The notes beneath the pieces were generated by a model. That model was not told the origin of the DNA and did not search any database. It worked only from the letters and a program-made list of their open reading frames with translations. From positions 930,001-994,000 of the forward strand of contig NC_079878.1 in assembly GCF_029227915.1 (NCBI RefSeq): 64,000 bases of DNA. Direction: 5' to 3'. Of this stretch, positions 14,101-24,900 are shown piece by piece. The translations under genes and the position numbers were made by a program. This DNA comes from Hydractinia symbiolongicarpus (taxonomy: Eukaryota; Cnidaria; Hydrozoa; Anthoathecata; Hydractiniidae). The first letter of the stretch is position 1. Every line of letters starts with the position of its first letter.

Positions 14101-17086
14101 TGTTTCAACTTTTTTTTTGTTGTATCCAAGGGGTTCGAACAGTTTGTTTCTAAGTAACATTTACGAAACTGAGTGGATATTAGTTAAGAATTTGACTTTT
14201 GAAGTGAGGGGACAGAAAAAATACCACCCTAACACTGCCTAGCCATTCTTTTTAGGAAACTGAATTTTTTTACAAAGACTTCTTTTCCCTCTGTAAACCT
14301 AATGAGCACCAGATATTGTCTTCATAGAATCATATAAAACGTCATGACTATTCTGTATAGGGCTTAGACAGCACTGCAGATGAACAAGGGACTGCAGCCG
14401 CAATGACGGTAAAGATGGATGACAGTTTGGGAGGGGCTGCTGTACAGGTTAGTATTTTTGATATTTTTGCGAAAGTCATGTATCTGCTTTGCGTCTGCTT
14501 ATGGTCTTATATTGACATTGCAATATGGCGACACACAGATGGAAAATGAAAAACTCTAGCTGTCCCTCGATAAAATGGATTTAAACTTTTTTTTGTTTAT
14601 AGACTTTTTATTTTTCGGGTTAACTTTTTATAACCAAAACTTGAATTTGAATTATTTTGAAACAGGAATATTTTTAGTAACATTGTTTTGTTTTTTTTTG
14701 TATTTCCGATATATTTTCACAAAATAAGGAAATAATTACGCTCTTAAAAAGGCGGGGAAAAAATCAGTATATCGTATTTTTTAAAATTCTTTTTAAAAGG
14801 CAACAAACTGGAAATGGTTACTTACTGAATATAGTTTTTTTTAGATTCGCGTAGTTCAAGGTAAAGAACCTGAACATTTTTTGAAAATATTTAAAGGAAA
14901 GATGATTGTTTACAGGGTAAGACCTCTTTCTTCTTGTTTTTTACTGTTCTAAACAATTTCCGAACATTTATAACCGAATCAATACCAACAAAATTGGTAA
15001 TTTTAAACTTCATCATTTTCTGATTTTTATAAAATGCGATACTTCCCAGGGTGGAAAATCGAGCGGATTTCGTGGACATCAAGCGGAAGTACAACAAAGT
15101 GGAATACCTCGCTTGTTTCAAGTTCGAGGAATGGGTGCTGACAAAAAGAAGGCTCTCGAGGTAACAAAAATAGATTGTATTTATGAGTTATCCTTTATCT
15201 ATTTGTATGACTTCTTTGATATTCGTTAGCGCTGTTTGATTTACACTAATACTCTGGTTCGATATTTAGATATTCTATATCCGCCATAGTGTCTTCTTTT
15301 TTACTAGTAGGAAAAACCCCAGCATATGCGTTTTTCTTAAGTTTGTCTTAATTAAACCTGATTTTATCTTTCAACATTTCATATTTTTTTAGGTAGAAGC
15401 AGTTGCTGCGTCACTTAACTCCAACGATGTTTTTGTCTTGCTTACACCACGCGAAGGATTTCTGTGGTACGGTAAAGGGTGTAGCGGTGACGAGAGAGAG
15501 TTGGGTAAAGAGTTGGCCGCACGCATTGCACCACGATTTGCAGAAGATTTCACAAAAGTTTTAGAAAATAAAGAGCCCGCTGAATTCTGGGATTTGCTTG
15601 GCGGACCAGGAGAATACTCAAGCGGACACTATTTTGAGGTATGTAAAAGTTTTGACTTAGCCAAATTCACTTTATTGGAGATTTCCTTGATCTCGATGCT
15701 TGCATAATCAAGAGTGTCAATTTGAAAGTGTTATAAAAGATATTTAGTGAGTGAGAAATTTCTCAGAATCTTAACAGCAAATGGAAATTTTTCAGACTTT
15801 GTATTATCCGTAGTGCGATGTTTCCATACGAGGCCTTTCGTCAGAGCAGATTGCTAAAAAGCATCCTCGATGTAAAATGATATAACATCTTTTATTTTCC
15901 TTTTTCAGCAAGAGATACCAGAATACCCACCCCGTCTCTTTTTATGTTCGAATGCATCTGGAAGATTCGAAGTGGAGGAGATCTTTAATTTCACCCAATC
16001 AGATATGGAGTATGACGACATCATGTTATTAGATACGCATGATAGCATATTCATATGGGTCGGAAAAGATTCCAATACGGTTGAAAAGAAGGAAGCAATG
16101 CGCACAGCCATTGTAAGTACATTTTATGTGTTCTCACTTGCAGATGGTTTTATTGAGACTATCACACTAACTTTGTTGGTCCTAAGTGGGCATCTTAAGG
16201 TTACAAACATAAAGGGTGGTAAAATATTAGGGCCCGTGAAAAATTTTAGACTGCAAAGTTTGGGCCAATGAAGCAAGTTCTCGGAGAGATTACCAATATC
16301 ACATCCATTTTAGAGGACTCATAAATGAGCATTGCGTATGATTCTATGTGTAATGTTTAGGAATATGTTAAATCGGATCCAGCAGGGCGAGATCCTGACA
16401 GAGTACAAATCATGGTAGTGAAACAAGGATTCGAACCTCCACAAATGACTGGATGCTTTCCTTCTTGGGATGACAATGTATTTGCTGTGAGTTGTTGTCA
16501 TGTTTTCGTATTTTTCTTTCCTATTTTTTCTGAAGTAAATAAAAACACCATTGTCTCGAATAGGCGAGACTATAGATTTTCGGTGTTTTAATACGTTTTT
16601 CTTTGTATTTATAGCATGGGAAAAGCTACGAAGAACTAAAACGCGAGTTAAACGACGAAAACGCGGGTGTAACTTTCGTGCAAGAGGAATTAAGCAAGTT
16701 TTCCTTTGATCGGAAGTATCCATTGAAGGTTTTACAGCAAGAAGAAGTCCCAGAAGGTGTCGACCCGACGAGAAAAGAGGTAAATGTTTAAAAAGCTCTA
16801 TGTGGGAGCGTTTGAAAAACTCCGTCTGTGCGTACAAAAATTTACACTCAACTTCAAGGAAGCCTTCGATTGTTTATAACAGGTGCATCTTTTTACAACG
16901 AGCTTCCTGTAAGTAACACAATTCAGTGAGATTTTGTTAAAATACTTTACTATATTTTTATTGTTTTTTTAGTACTATTTAAGTCCTGAAGAATTTCACG
17001 AAGTGTTCGGCATGTCTTTAAATCAGTACGAAGGTATACCACAATGGAAGAAAGACATTCTGAAGAAGAAATTTTCATTGTTTTAA
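8118..17086 (+). CDS. Villin: six gelsolin repeats plus headpiece
   Basis: Actin filament capping, severing and bundling protein. Coding exons: 8118-8177, 8411-8485, 8684-8749, 9423-9500, 10164-10216, 10475-10577, 10909-11019, 12316-12382, 12480-12639, 13024-13355, 13721-13956, 14361-14447, 14845-14916, 15050-15160, 15393-15638, 15909-16112, 16361-16486, 16615-16779, 16973-17086. These join in frame to about 821 residues, close to vertebrate villin (about 827). Repeat 1 shows [31 protein letters not shown] and LDDVLGG. The basic, presumed PIP2-binding strand [10 protein letters not shown] opens repeat 2. Repeat 4 has [13 protein letters not shown] and [11 protein letters not shown]. The last exon is a headpiece, [14 protein letters not shown]...[13 protein letters not shown], which keeps the actin-binding Lys cluster. 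The start Met at 8118 is the first in the frame of this exon. The frame stays open to the acceptor at 8096/8097, so an upstream coding exon is possible. Headpiece loss distinguishes gelsolin, so villin or advillin is the better name. Confidence 0.95.
9537..9790 (+). mobile_element. tRNA-derived SINE-like insertion in villin intron
   Basis: The head reads like a decayed tRNA: an A-box-like TAGCCTTGTGG at about 9543 and a B-box-like GGTCTTGAGCC at about 9580, followed by an unrelated body. It sits in the intron after the exon ending at 9500. The 3' boundary is a guess. Confidence 0.45.
11438..11857. mobile_element. MITE with about 45-bp imperfect terminal inverted repeats
   Basis: The left end is a G-run followed by TTCACATTAGAAT and a stretch with GCATGCT. 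The right end is its inverted partner: GCATGCTT motifs, then ATTCTAGTGTGA and a C-run. The match continues about 45 bp with small gaps. The interior (about 330 bp) has no ORF. The flanks (AATAT on the left, TATTT on the right) could include a 3-bp TAT target duplication. It lies in the villin intron between exons 10909-11019 and 12316-12382. Confidence 0.75.
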
Positions 17087-17760
17087 TTTATTATCCACGC
17101 ACACTAGATCTTTGCTAGAATGTTTCTCAATTAGTATATTTATTTGATTTTGCCTCGATTAATAATCATTCTGTTTTGATCAATAATTTGTGTTGATGTC
17201 GACCGAAATGTTTCAGGCTGCCATTGTGTGTGCCCGTACTGCAACGTCTTACTTGCGTACAGACACACAGAATTGCATGCTGTTTGGTGCAACCATAATC
17301 GTCCATGGTCATACTTCCCTTTAATTATGTTATCATAAACTCACTTTGTTTTCTTTTGAATAGCTGTATATTTCTTTTTCATGTACATATACATTATAGT
17401 AAGCATCTATTTAGTTAATGCACATTTCACCTGTTTATCTCCACAATAATTACCAGCTGTGTATTTATTATCTCCGTAATGTTTGTGGTAGTGGTATTTA
17501 TTTATCTCCCTTATATTATTATTATAATTCTAGGTAGTATTTTTTGTGTAAACAGCGCCTTAAAAAAGTGCGTATTTTTTATTGGTCTACTTGAATTGTT
17601 ATTATTACGAAATAGATTTCATTAAATTTGATGTTGTCTATTATGATTTATTCTATTTTGCGAATTACATATTTTTGTGAAGCAACAACCTTTCTTAAGA
17701 AGAGCCAGTCATATTGATCACCGTGAAAAAAGATGCATTTATTATTTATGTATGACAAGA

Positions 17761-17916
17761 TGCGGTACGTATGCTACACTAAGTAGATTTTTTAGGCTCG
17801 TTTTACGCTAAGTGATTTTCTTTAAAAAAACTGCTTCATGCGGTACGTATGCTACACTAAGTAGATTTTTTAGGCTCGTTCTACGCTAAGTGATTTTCTT
17901 TAAAAAAACTGCTTCT
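17761..17916. repeat. 78-bp tandem duplication
   Basis: Two adjacent copies (17761-17838 and 17839-17916) of a unit starting TGCGGTACGTATGCTACACT differ at about one position, so the duplication is recent. The unit contains GCTACACTAAGTA and, later, TTACGCTAAGTGA. Confidence 0.95.
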
Positions 17917-18099
17917 GTAAACAGGAAGTTTTAATCATATTTTTCTTTGGTCCCTAGAGGATCTCGAAAAAAGCATCTCGTGATATTACTTTACTGCGAA
18001 AACTACAGTGCTAAGGAGTTAATATTAAATATTGAAGAAGAAATCTTAAAACCTCTAATGACGGTCCGCAACTCTTTTATATATAAACTACGATTGTAA

Positions 18100-18166
18100 T
18101 TGGGAACGAAACAAAAAGGATTGGGAACGAAACAAAAAGGATTGGGAACGAAAAAAAAAAGGATTG
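18100..18166. repeat. 21-bp minisatellite, three copies
   Basis: The units at 18100-18120, 18121-18141 and from 18142 begin TTGGGAACGAAA. The third has an expanded A-run. The open minus frame across it is a by-product of a 21-bp period. Confidence 0.9.
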
Positions 18167-18565
18167 GAAATAAGTGACATTGGAAATATAAAATGGTTTT
18201 TGGGACCAAAGTATTAGTCATTATTCCAAGCTCCAACAAAGGTAGAGCAAATGAATACAGAAAGGTTATAATTTATTAGACATTTCTTTGCAGCAGAAAG
18301 AAAGCATATTCGAAGCAGGCAAGGAAATGTGGAAAAATGTTGTTTTGTTAGGAGCCAGCTAAAATTAAGGAATCTGGACCATAATTCAGTAGCACATTTT
18401 AAATAACTCTACCATCATTAAGCTAGATATAAAACAACCTTGTTTGAAGGGCATTTTATCTACTCCATAACGGTTAAGGGGCTCTGGAAGGAGGATGGGA
18501 AATAAAGATTGATAAAGATGTTTTGATGGCCTTACTTATGTGTCATATTGTCATTTAATCTAAAA

Positions 18566-18608
18566 TAATAGTTAACCTTCGAACTTAAAGTTCGAAGGTT
18601 AACTATTA
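18566..18608. repeat. 43-bp palindrome with 3-nt loop
   Basis: Perfect 20-bp arms 18566-18585 and 18589-18608 around TAA. The arm includes AGTTAACCTTCGAACT. It is a short, nearly loopless inverted repeat in the convergent intergenic region. It could act at the RNA level in either 3' UTR, or be a foldback remnant. Confidence 0.9.
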
Positions 18609-18912
18609 AAGCCACCTGGTTAATGTTTATTCTTGAGCTTTAAATCTCTCCAGAATTTATGGTGAAGTCATTCAAGTGCTTTAAGGGAACGGCCGACAAG
18701 CGTCTAGTTGTAAGTGACGAAAAAGAGAGAAATTAGACATGGAAAAATACATATACATAAAGTTACCTTTAAATAAATTTTACAAATATCCCTTTTTTAA
18801 AACATTCCTTTATCATCGCACCAAAAAGGACTACTATTCCGACTATTGTGCTGTAGGCTCGATTCCAGTCCCGAAACAAACAAAATAAAAACGCAAGAGA
18901 ATTTCTTAATGT

Positions 18913-21900
18913 TTATATGGTATCAGATATTTGAGCACACCAAGCATTTTTGTAATCATGTGTGTAATGGCACGGTGTGAGACAGTAATCCGCTTCCACT
19001 AATTCACCGACGAAACGAGCGTTCGGGCCAGTCCATCCCCACCAGCATTTGCATTTACCTACAAGAACAAAAAATGATTGATAAATGATAATTTCTGCAT
19101 TATTCAGGTTGATCATGTCAGGGGATCCTTAATAACATTTTATCATCCTCGTTCCAAGAACTCTTTTTTTTTGCTTTTTTATATTAGGCAATATCAAAAA
19201 ACGAAAAGAAGAGTCCTAGGAATGAGGTTAAACGTTTAACTAATTTCCAATTGGTCTTTGGAAACCGCTTATCTTCTTATTTTCTCAGACGGAATACTTC
19301 TCGCCGTAGATATACAAAAAAGACAAAACCATTTTGAGAAAAAGTATATGAACCAATTCATTTGTGCGATGAATTACTTTTACTTCAAAGTGTAATCTGA
19401 GTATATCAATTTAAGTACATGTTACTGAAAAAAACTTTCAAAGAAGCTATGGAAGACACTATGTACAAATTCAATTACTTACACAAAATACCTTAAAATA
19501 CATTGAGCACAGAGCAGTGTTCGTACTAGAAAAGCGCTAAAGTAAACCTTTGACCCCCTTTCATGGATCTTTTAACTTAAGTATTGCATCAAATGGTAGC
19601 GTCTTCAAAAAACAAGTATAGTGTTATTCTACATACCGTTGGCAAGGCATTGAAAAGGAAATACACAGCGTGGATTGCATTTTGATAAACACCGTGAAGA
19701 ATAAGGAGTACACGTCCATAAACAGTGATCAGCCTCAACCTGTCCAATGACATTCACGCTTGGTATTGGATTCGGGCCTGTGTTCCCCAGGCTGCATAAA
19801 CATTTTCCTGATGGTAAACAGCGGCCTTCAGGTCGATTACACATGCGATTGCATAGACTTTTAACACAGCTACTATTCTGAGCTAGAGAGGGAATAAACA
19901 GGGATATGAATCAGGTCTTAATATGAAACGTAGCATAACAGTAAAACTTTATCAAAACTTATTAAATCTAGTTCAGCAAAGTTTCGCGACCCGTTAAAAT
20001 TTCTTCTTGTAAAATATACAAAAGTCAGCCATTAGCGAAAATTAATTTCTACCAAGAAAAATAAATTAAAATCGCCAGATTTAGTACTGTAATACTTTGT
20101 GGATCTTGGTTTAGTGGTTATGCAGTGCGCTTCGTACGTAACGTACGTAGGTACGTTGTTCAGTTGCGGGCATGTTTAGCAAGTGCTTTTACAAAAACTA
20201 TGGGTAAACATGAAATGTAAGAAAAAACAGGGTAGGTACTGCCGATGTATACCTAAGATATAATATTTGGAATAATACTAATCGTATATGAATAGGAAGG
20301 TGTTAGGAATGTAAGGAAATTATTCACTTAAATGATCCCAATAGAATATGCAGATCTTGTAGTAAGAAATAAGAGCCTTGACTACCCAAACTACCCAGAC
20401 TGGGTCATTAATAGGCGATAGCCGCTCAATCTAAAACTGAATTTCCTAAGTCATTTCACTAATTTAGTGAAAGAGCATTAACTCGATGGGGAACTTTATA
20501 GCATCATGACAATATTTCGACAACGTCATCATGCCATAGTCTTGGACTCAACGAAAATTTCCCTTTTTTCATCGGGGCGATGAAAAATACCTAAAATTTC
20601 TGGACGAGCTTGCGTGAAGATCACAAAATATACAGAAACAGGTGTGTATCAACTGCATTATTTCTTTGTTCCACTTGTCCTAACTTACATTGGATTAGAT
20701 GTCCATTTTTTGTTGAGTTTAGTGGAGAACGGAAACAAGGTGGTTTCGTAACCTTGACGTTCTTTCTATTGATTACCATGGCGCCTGGCAATATTCATCC
20801 AATCAAAGTGCGTTTCTGTTGACGTCATGTTCAAAACCGGCCAATTAAATTTTCTTTACATCTAACCTATTTGACGTCAAATATGTGCAAAGAAAGCTTT
20901 AACTTCAGTACTTACTTTGTCAAGAAGATTTAGACAAGTACTTGAAATATTTGAGCGGAAAGAAGAAAAGAAGAAAATATTTCAGAATGTATAGCAAATA
21001 TAGAGATATATCTGCAAACGTGAAGAACCTACGAACATGTGGTGCTTGTTATGAGCGTCCCATTTTCTTTTGCGATGACGATTTTAGAATACATGAGAGG
21101 AATTGTCATCGCTCATATCAAGAAGAGGAAAAAGAAGATTTAATAGCTATTAAATCACAATTGTCGCTTTTAACCAGTCTTTTGAGCAGACAAAGCAACA
21201 TACATTACCCAGTCTGTAAAGAGAGTAAGGAAGAAAGGCGGAAAGACGTTGAAGAAGAAATTATCTGCATAAAGAGACGAATGGTTGGATTAGAAAGTGA
21301 AGTAGATGCTTTGAAGAAAACTTGCATGTGTAAATGTTTACTACAAGTTGTAGAAGGTATGTGTTCATCTTGCGTAAAACTGGAGAAGACACAAAATGTT
21401 GTGAACGAAAGTCAAAATGCAGGAGTTTTCAAAGAAGTGGAGGAGTTTAAGTTGAGGAACAAGTTGCTGCAAAATGAATTGGAAAACAAAACAAAGGAAT
21501 TCAATCAGATGAAAGAACAAAGATCTAATGACAAGAAAAAGTTGCGAAAAATGAAAGATTTGTTTGATGCAAAACATAAGAAGATGGAAAAGATGGAAGA
21601 AGAGTTAAATGCTGCTCAAAAAGATAAGATAGAAATGACAAATTGCGTTGAAAGTGTGAAACAAAAAAATCTTCGCATCAAAGGTCAATTGAATACTGAA
21701 CGACAAAGAAGACAAAGCTGTTCTCTAGATGAAGCAAATGATCAAAAGGAAAAGTTGCTAAAAGTTGAGGGTGTTTGTAAATCTCTACAAGAAGAGGTAA
21801 GGAAGTTAAATGATGAAAAAATGGAGTATGTAGCAGAAGTTGAACGATTTAAATCTCTTCTTCGTGACAAGGAAGCTTCAATGAAGCAGTTGCAAAGCGA

Positions 21901-24900
21901 TGCTGACAATCTTACTGCAACAAAGAAAGAAAAAGAAGAGTATGAGATGGAAATAAAGAAAGTCAATGCATTACTTGTTAAAAAGTTCGATGCTTTTAAA
22001 AAGTTGAAAGTGCGTTGTGAAGAGCTTGAAAGGATTATCGAAAATAAAGAGCGAAGTGAAGAAGAACTTAAGTTAATGAAAATTCTTCTTGCCGAAAAAG
22101 ATGGATTGGTGAAAGAACTGCAAGATTACGTAAAAGAGAAAGAACAGCAGGTCCAACAAGAAATCAAATTGCAAAAACAAAGAGATTGTGAAGTTTCTAC
22201 CCTTCTGAAAAGGGTTCAAGATTATGAAAATGCTGTGGTAGAGTTAAAAGCAAAAATCGACGAGTTGGTAAAACAGCTAGACGACAACAACAACCAAAAG
22301 AATTTGATTTCCTTTAGCCTTGCAGAAAAGAAGAATGATTTAGAGGAGCTTCGTGATCGATTAAGATGTTTTGAAGAACAGCATAAAACATCGATGTCTA
22401 TGATCCAAAAGTTGAGTGAAGAAAAGCGTCATATTTCCGACGACTTGACAGAAATTGAAGATGAAAACAAAAAATTGTTTAATAGCAAAGCAGATCTTCA
22501 ACTGAAACTTGACGAGCTGAATGATAAACTCCAGGATGCAGTTCAGGATAAGATGAAGACAGAGGAAAAGTTGAAAAGAATGGATGAACTCGAACAAGAA
22601 CTGTTTGAAGTTAACAAAGGCAACAAACTTTTACAAGCACATAAAGAGGAGTTAATGACAGAGTTAACTCAAATGACAGATAAAATAAAGCACCAAGCTG
22701 AGAGATATGAATGGAGATTGAATGTAGCCGACAAGAATGTCGATGAGCTGGAAAAAGAGCTTGCTGATGTAAAATGGAGTTTAAAAAAAGCTGACAGAGA
22801 AATCAAAGATTTAAAATTGGAACATCGAGACATGCTAAGTGCGGCTGAGCAAGTAGAGAAGTTGAACAAAGAATTTACGTTGGAGGAGGAACAGTTCGAA
22901 GAGATGTCGAAGAAATTAGAAGAGAAAAGTCAAATAGTGAAAGAGATAGAAGAGAAGAATGAAGAATATGTTAACACCAACGAGAAGTTGAAAAAAGAGG
23001 TTTTGGAAAAATACAAATGTCTTGAGATTGCCAACAAGAAAGTTATTGATCTAGAAATCGATTTAGAAAAAGTTAAAAATGACTGCACAAAGAAAAGCGA
23101 AATGACGAAGCAGCTTACAACAGAATTGCAAGAAAAAGAAAAAGTGTCTGCAAACCTCGAAAAAAAGACGTTGCTGCTACAGGAATCAGAAGCAGAACTT
23201 GAAAAGGCTGAAGAAAATATCACCACCTTAAGCAAGCAGCTTTCTGATTTGCAAGAAGAATTGGATAAAGCTCAAAGAGATTTTTCAAAAGCAAGCACTG
23301 AATGCGAGAGTGAGGAGCTTGATAAGTTGAAACAACAGAACGAAATTTGTGAGTTGAAAAAGCTTGAGTTGGTTCAAAACAAAAAGGACTTGGAAGAAGA
23401 GTTATCTCATCTTAAAGAAGCGCATTCATTATGCGATGGCCATAAAAGAAGATTAGAGAAGGATAAGGATAACATACACAAGAAGCTTCACTCAGTTGAA
23501 ACTGAACTGAATGCAACTCTGCATGATTTTGAAAAGACCAAACACGATTTAAAGACATTGCAAATTGAAGTAACACGCTATGAAAATCTTGTTAAGAACT
23601 ACAAAGAAGAAAAGAATGAAGCCAAGAGTTTAAGAAAAAAAGTAAAAGAATTAGAAGCAAAGGTATTCGAACTTAACGCTACCTGTGAAATGGATGTCTC
23701 AGAGAGGTAAGTACTACAGTATTTTACTCATGGTTTCATTTATGTGATCATGTTTCACCTTTGTAGCTATTTTTTTGGTTGTAGCCATTTTAAGTCCTAT
23801 TTAATAACTTAATTTTCTTTCTTGTTAAAATAGCGACGACAATATACCAACTCCAAAAAGAGACTGGGGAGAGAAAAACATGAAAGAGCGCGAGAATGAA
23901 GAAAGGAGGGATGCTTGTGTTTCTGACAATATTGAGCTAAAATTTCAAGAAATGGAATATAAGGAGATAGTAAATATTCAGAAGAATACTAGTGATGGAG
24001 ATAATGGGGAGAAAAAGGTTGCCTCCATCAAAATTGATAAAATAAAGAGCGGTATGACAGAAAATAACGAAGTCAGAGTAGAGATCCTCACATCAACTGG
24101 GAACAAAGATGAAGTTGACAGTGATGCATCAACAAGTGAGACAGGATTAATACAACCAATTTCGGGAAGTATCAACATGCTTGCAGCTGTTGAAGAAAGA
24201 TGTGAAGAATCTGTAGCAAGTGATGTTTCAACATGTTTTAAAGATGATGAAGATGACATTTGTCCTTCATCGGATGATGACGATTCGAATGAATCGTTTG
24301 AAATTGAAGATGATGAAATGGTCATTTCAGACAACAGTGCAGAGGATATAATGATTGATACCAGTCAATCAAATGAAAGTAAATATTTTTAATTTAATTT
24401 TTTGCACAACCTAGTCCTTATATTTATATAGTGAAGATTTAGTTAATTAACACAAATTTTTTGACACGTTTTTTGTAATTAAAGGTACAGGAAATGATGA
24501 AGAACTTACAGTGAACATCAAAGAAGACAAAATTGAAAAACATTGTTTACAAGCGAACAACATTTCTATCTCTTCTAATAATGATGAAGTTGACATTTGT
24601 CCTTCATCGAATGATGACGATTTGAATGAATCGTTTGAAATTGAAGATGATGAAATGGTCATTCCAGACAACAGTGCGGAGGATAAAAAGATTGACATCT
24701 GTCAATCAATTGAAAGTAAATATTTTTGACTTAGCTACTATGAACAACCAAACCTTTATGTTCTTACTTAAACAATTAATCTTACATTAAGATTTAAACG
24801 AATTCCACGAATTACAGATAGAAATGTTATTTTATAGGAAAACTTACGGTAAACATCAAAGAAGGTAAAAATGAAAACCAAAGTTTACATTCTTCTAAAA

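Larger units (their letters stand above)
17087..18912. other. Villin 3' UTR and convergent intergenic region
   Basis: Villin (+) and the Cys-rich gene (-) converge here. I see no further gene. The stretch holds a 78-bp tandem duplication, a 21-bp minisatellite, a 43-bp palindrome and, near 18850-18885, a B-box-like GGCTCGATTCC that may be a SINE scrap. Confidence 0.6.

Noticed and set aside
16319-16837. 172-codon open frame on the minus strand
   Set aside because: Shadow of villin exons 16361-16486 and 16615-16779 and the intron between them.
18003-18239. Minus-strand frame with repeated FCFVPNP
   Set aside because: By-product of the 21-bp minisatellite, which is a multiple of three.
20610-20822. 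Short plus-strand frame ending in MAPGNIHPIKVRFC, with a good Kozak-like ACCATGG at about 20776
   Set aside because: It overlaps the CCAAT/CRE promoter cluster, shows no domain, and has no splice partner in phase with the coiled-coil gene.
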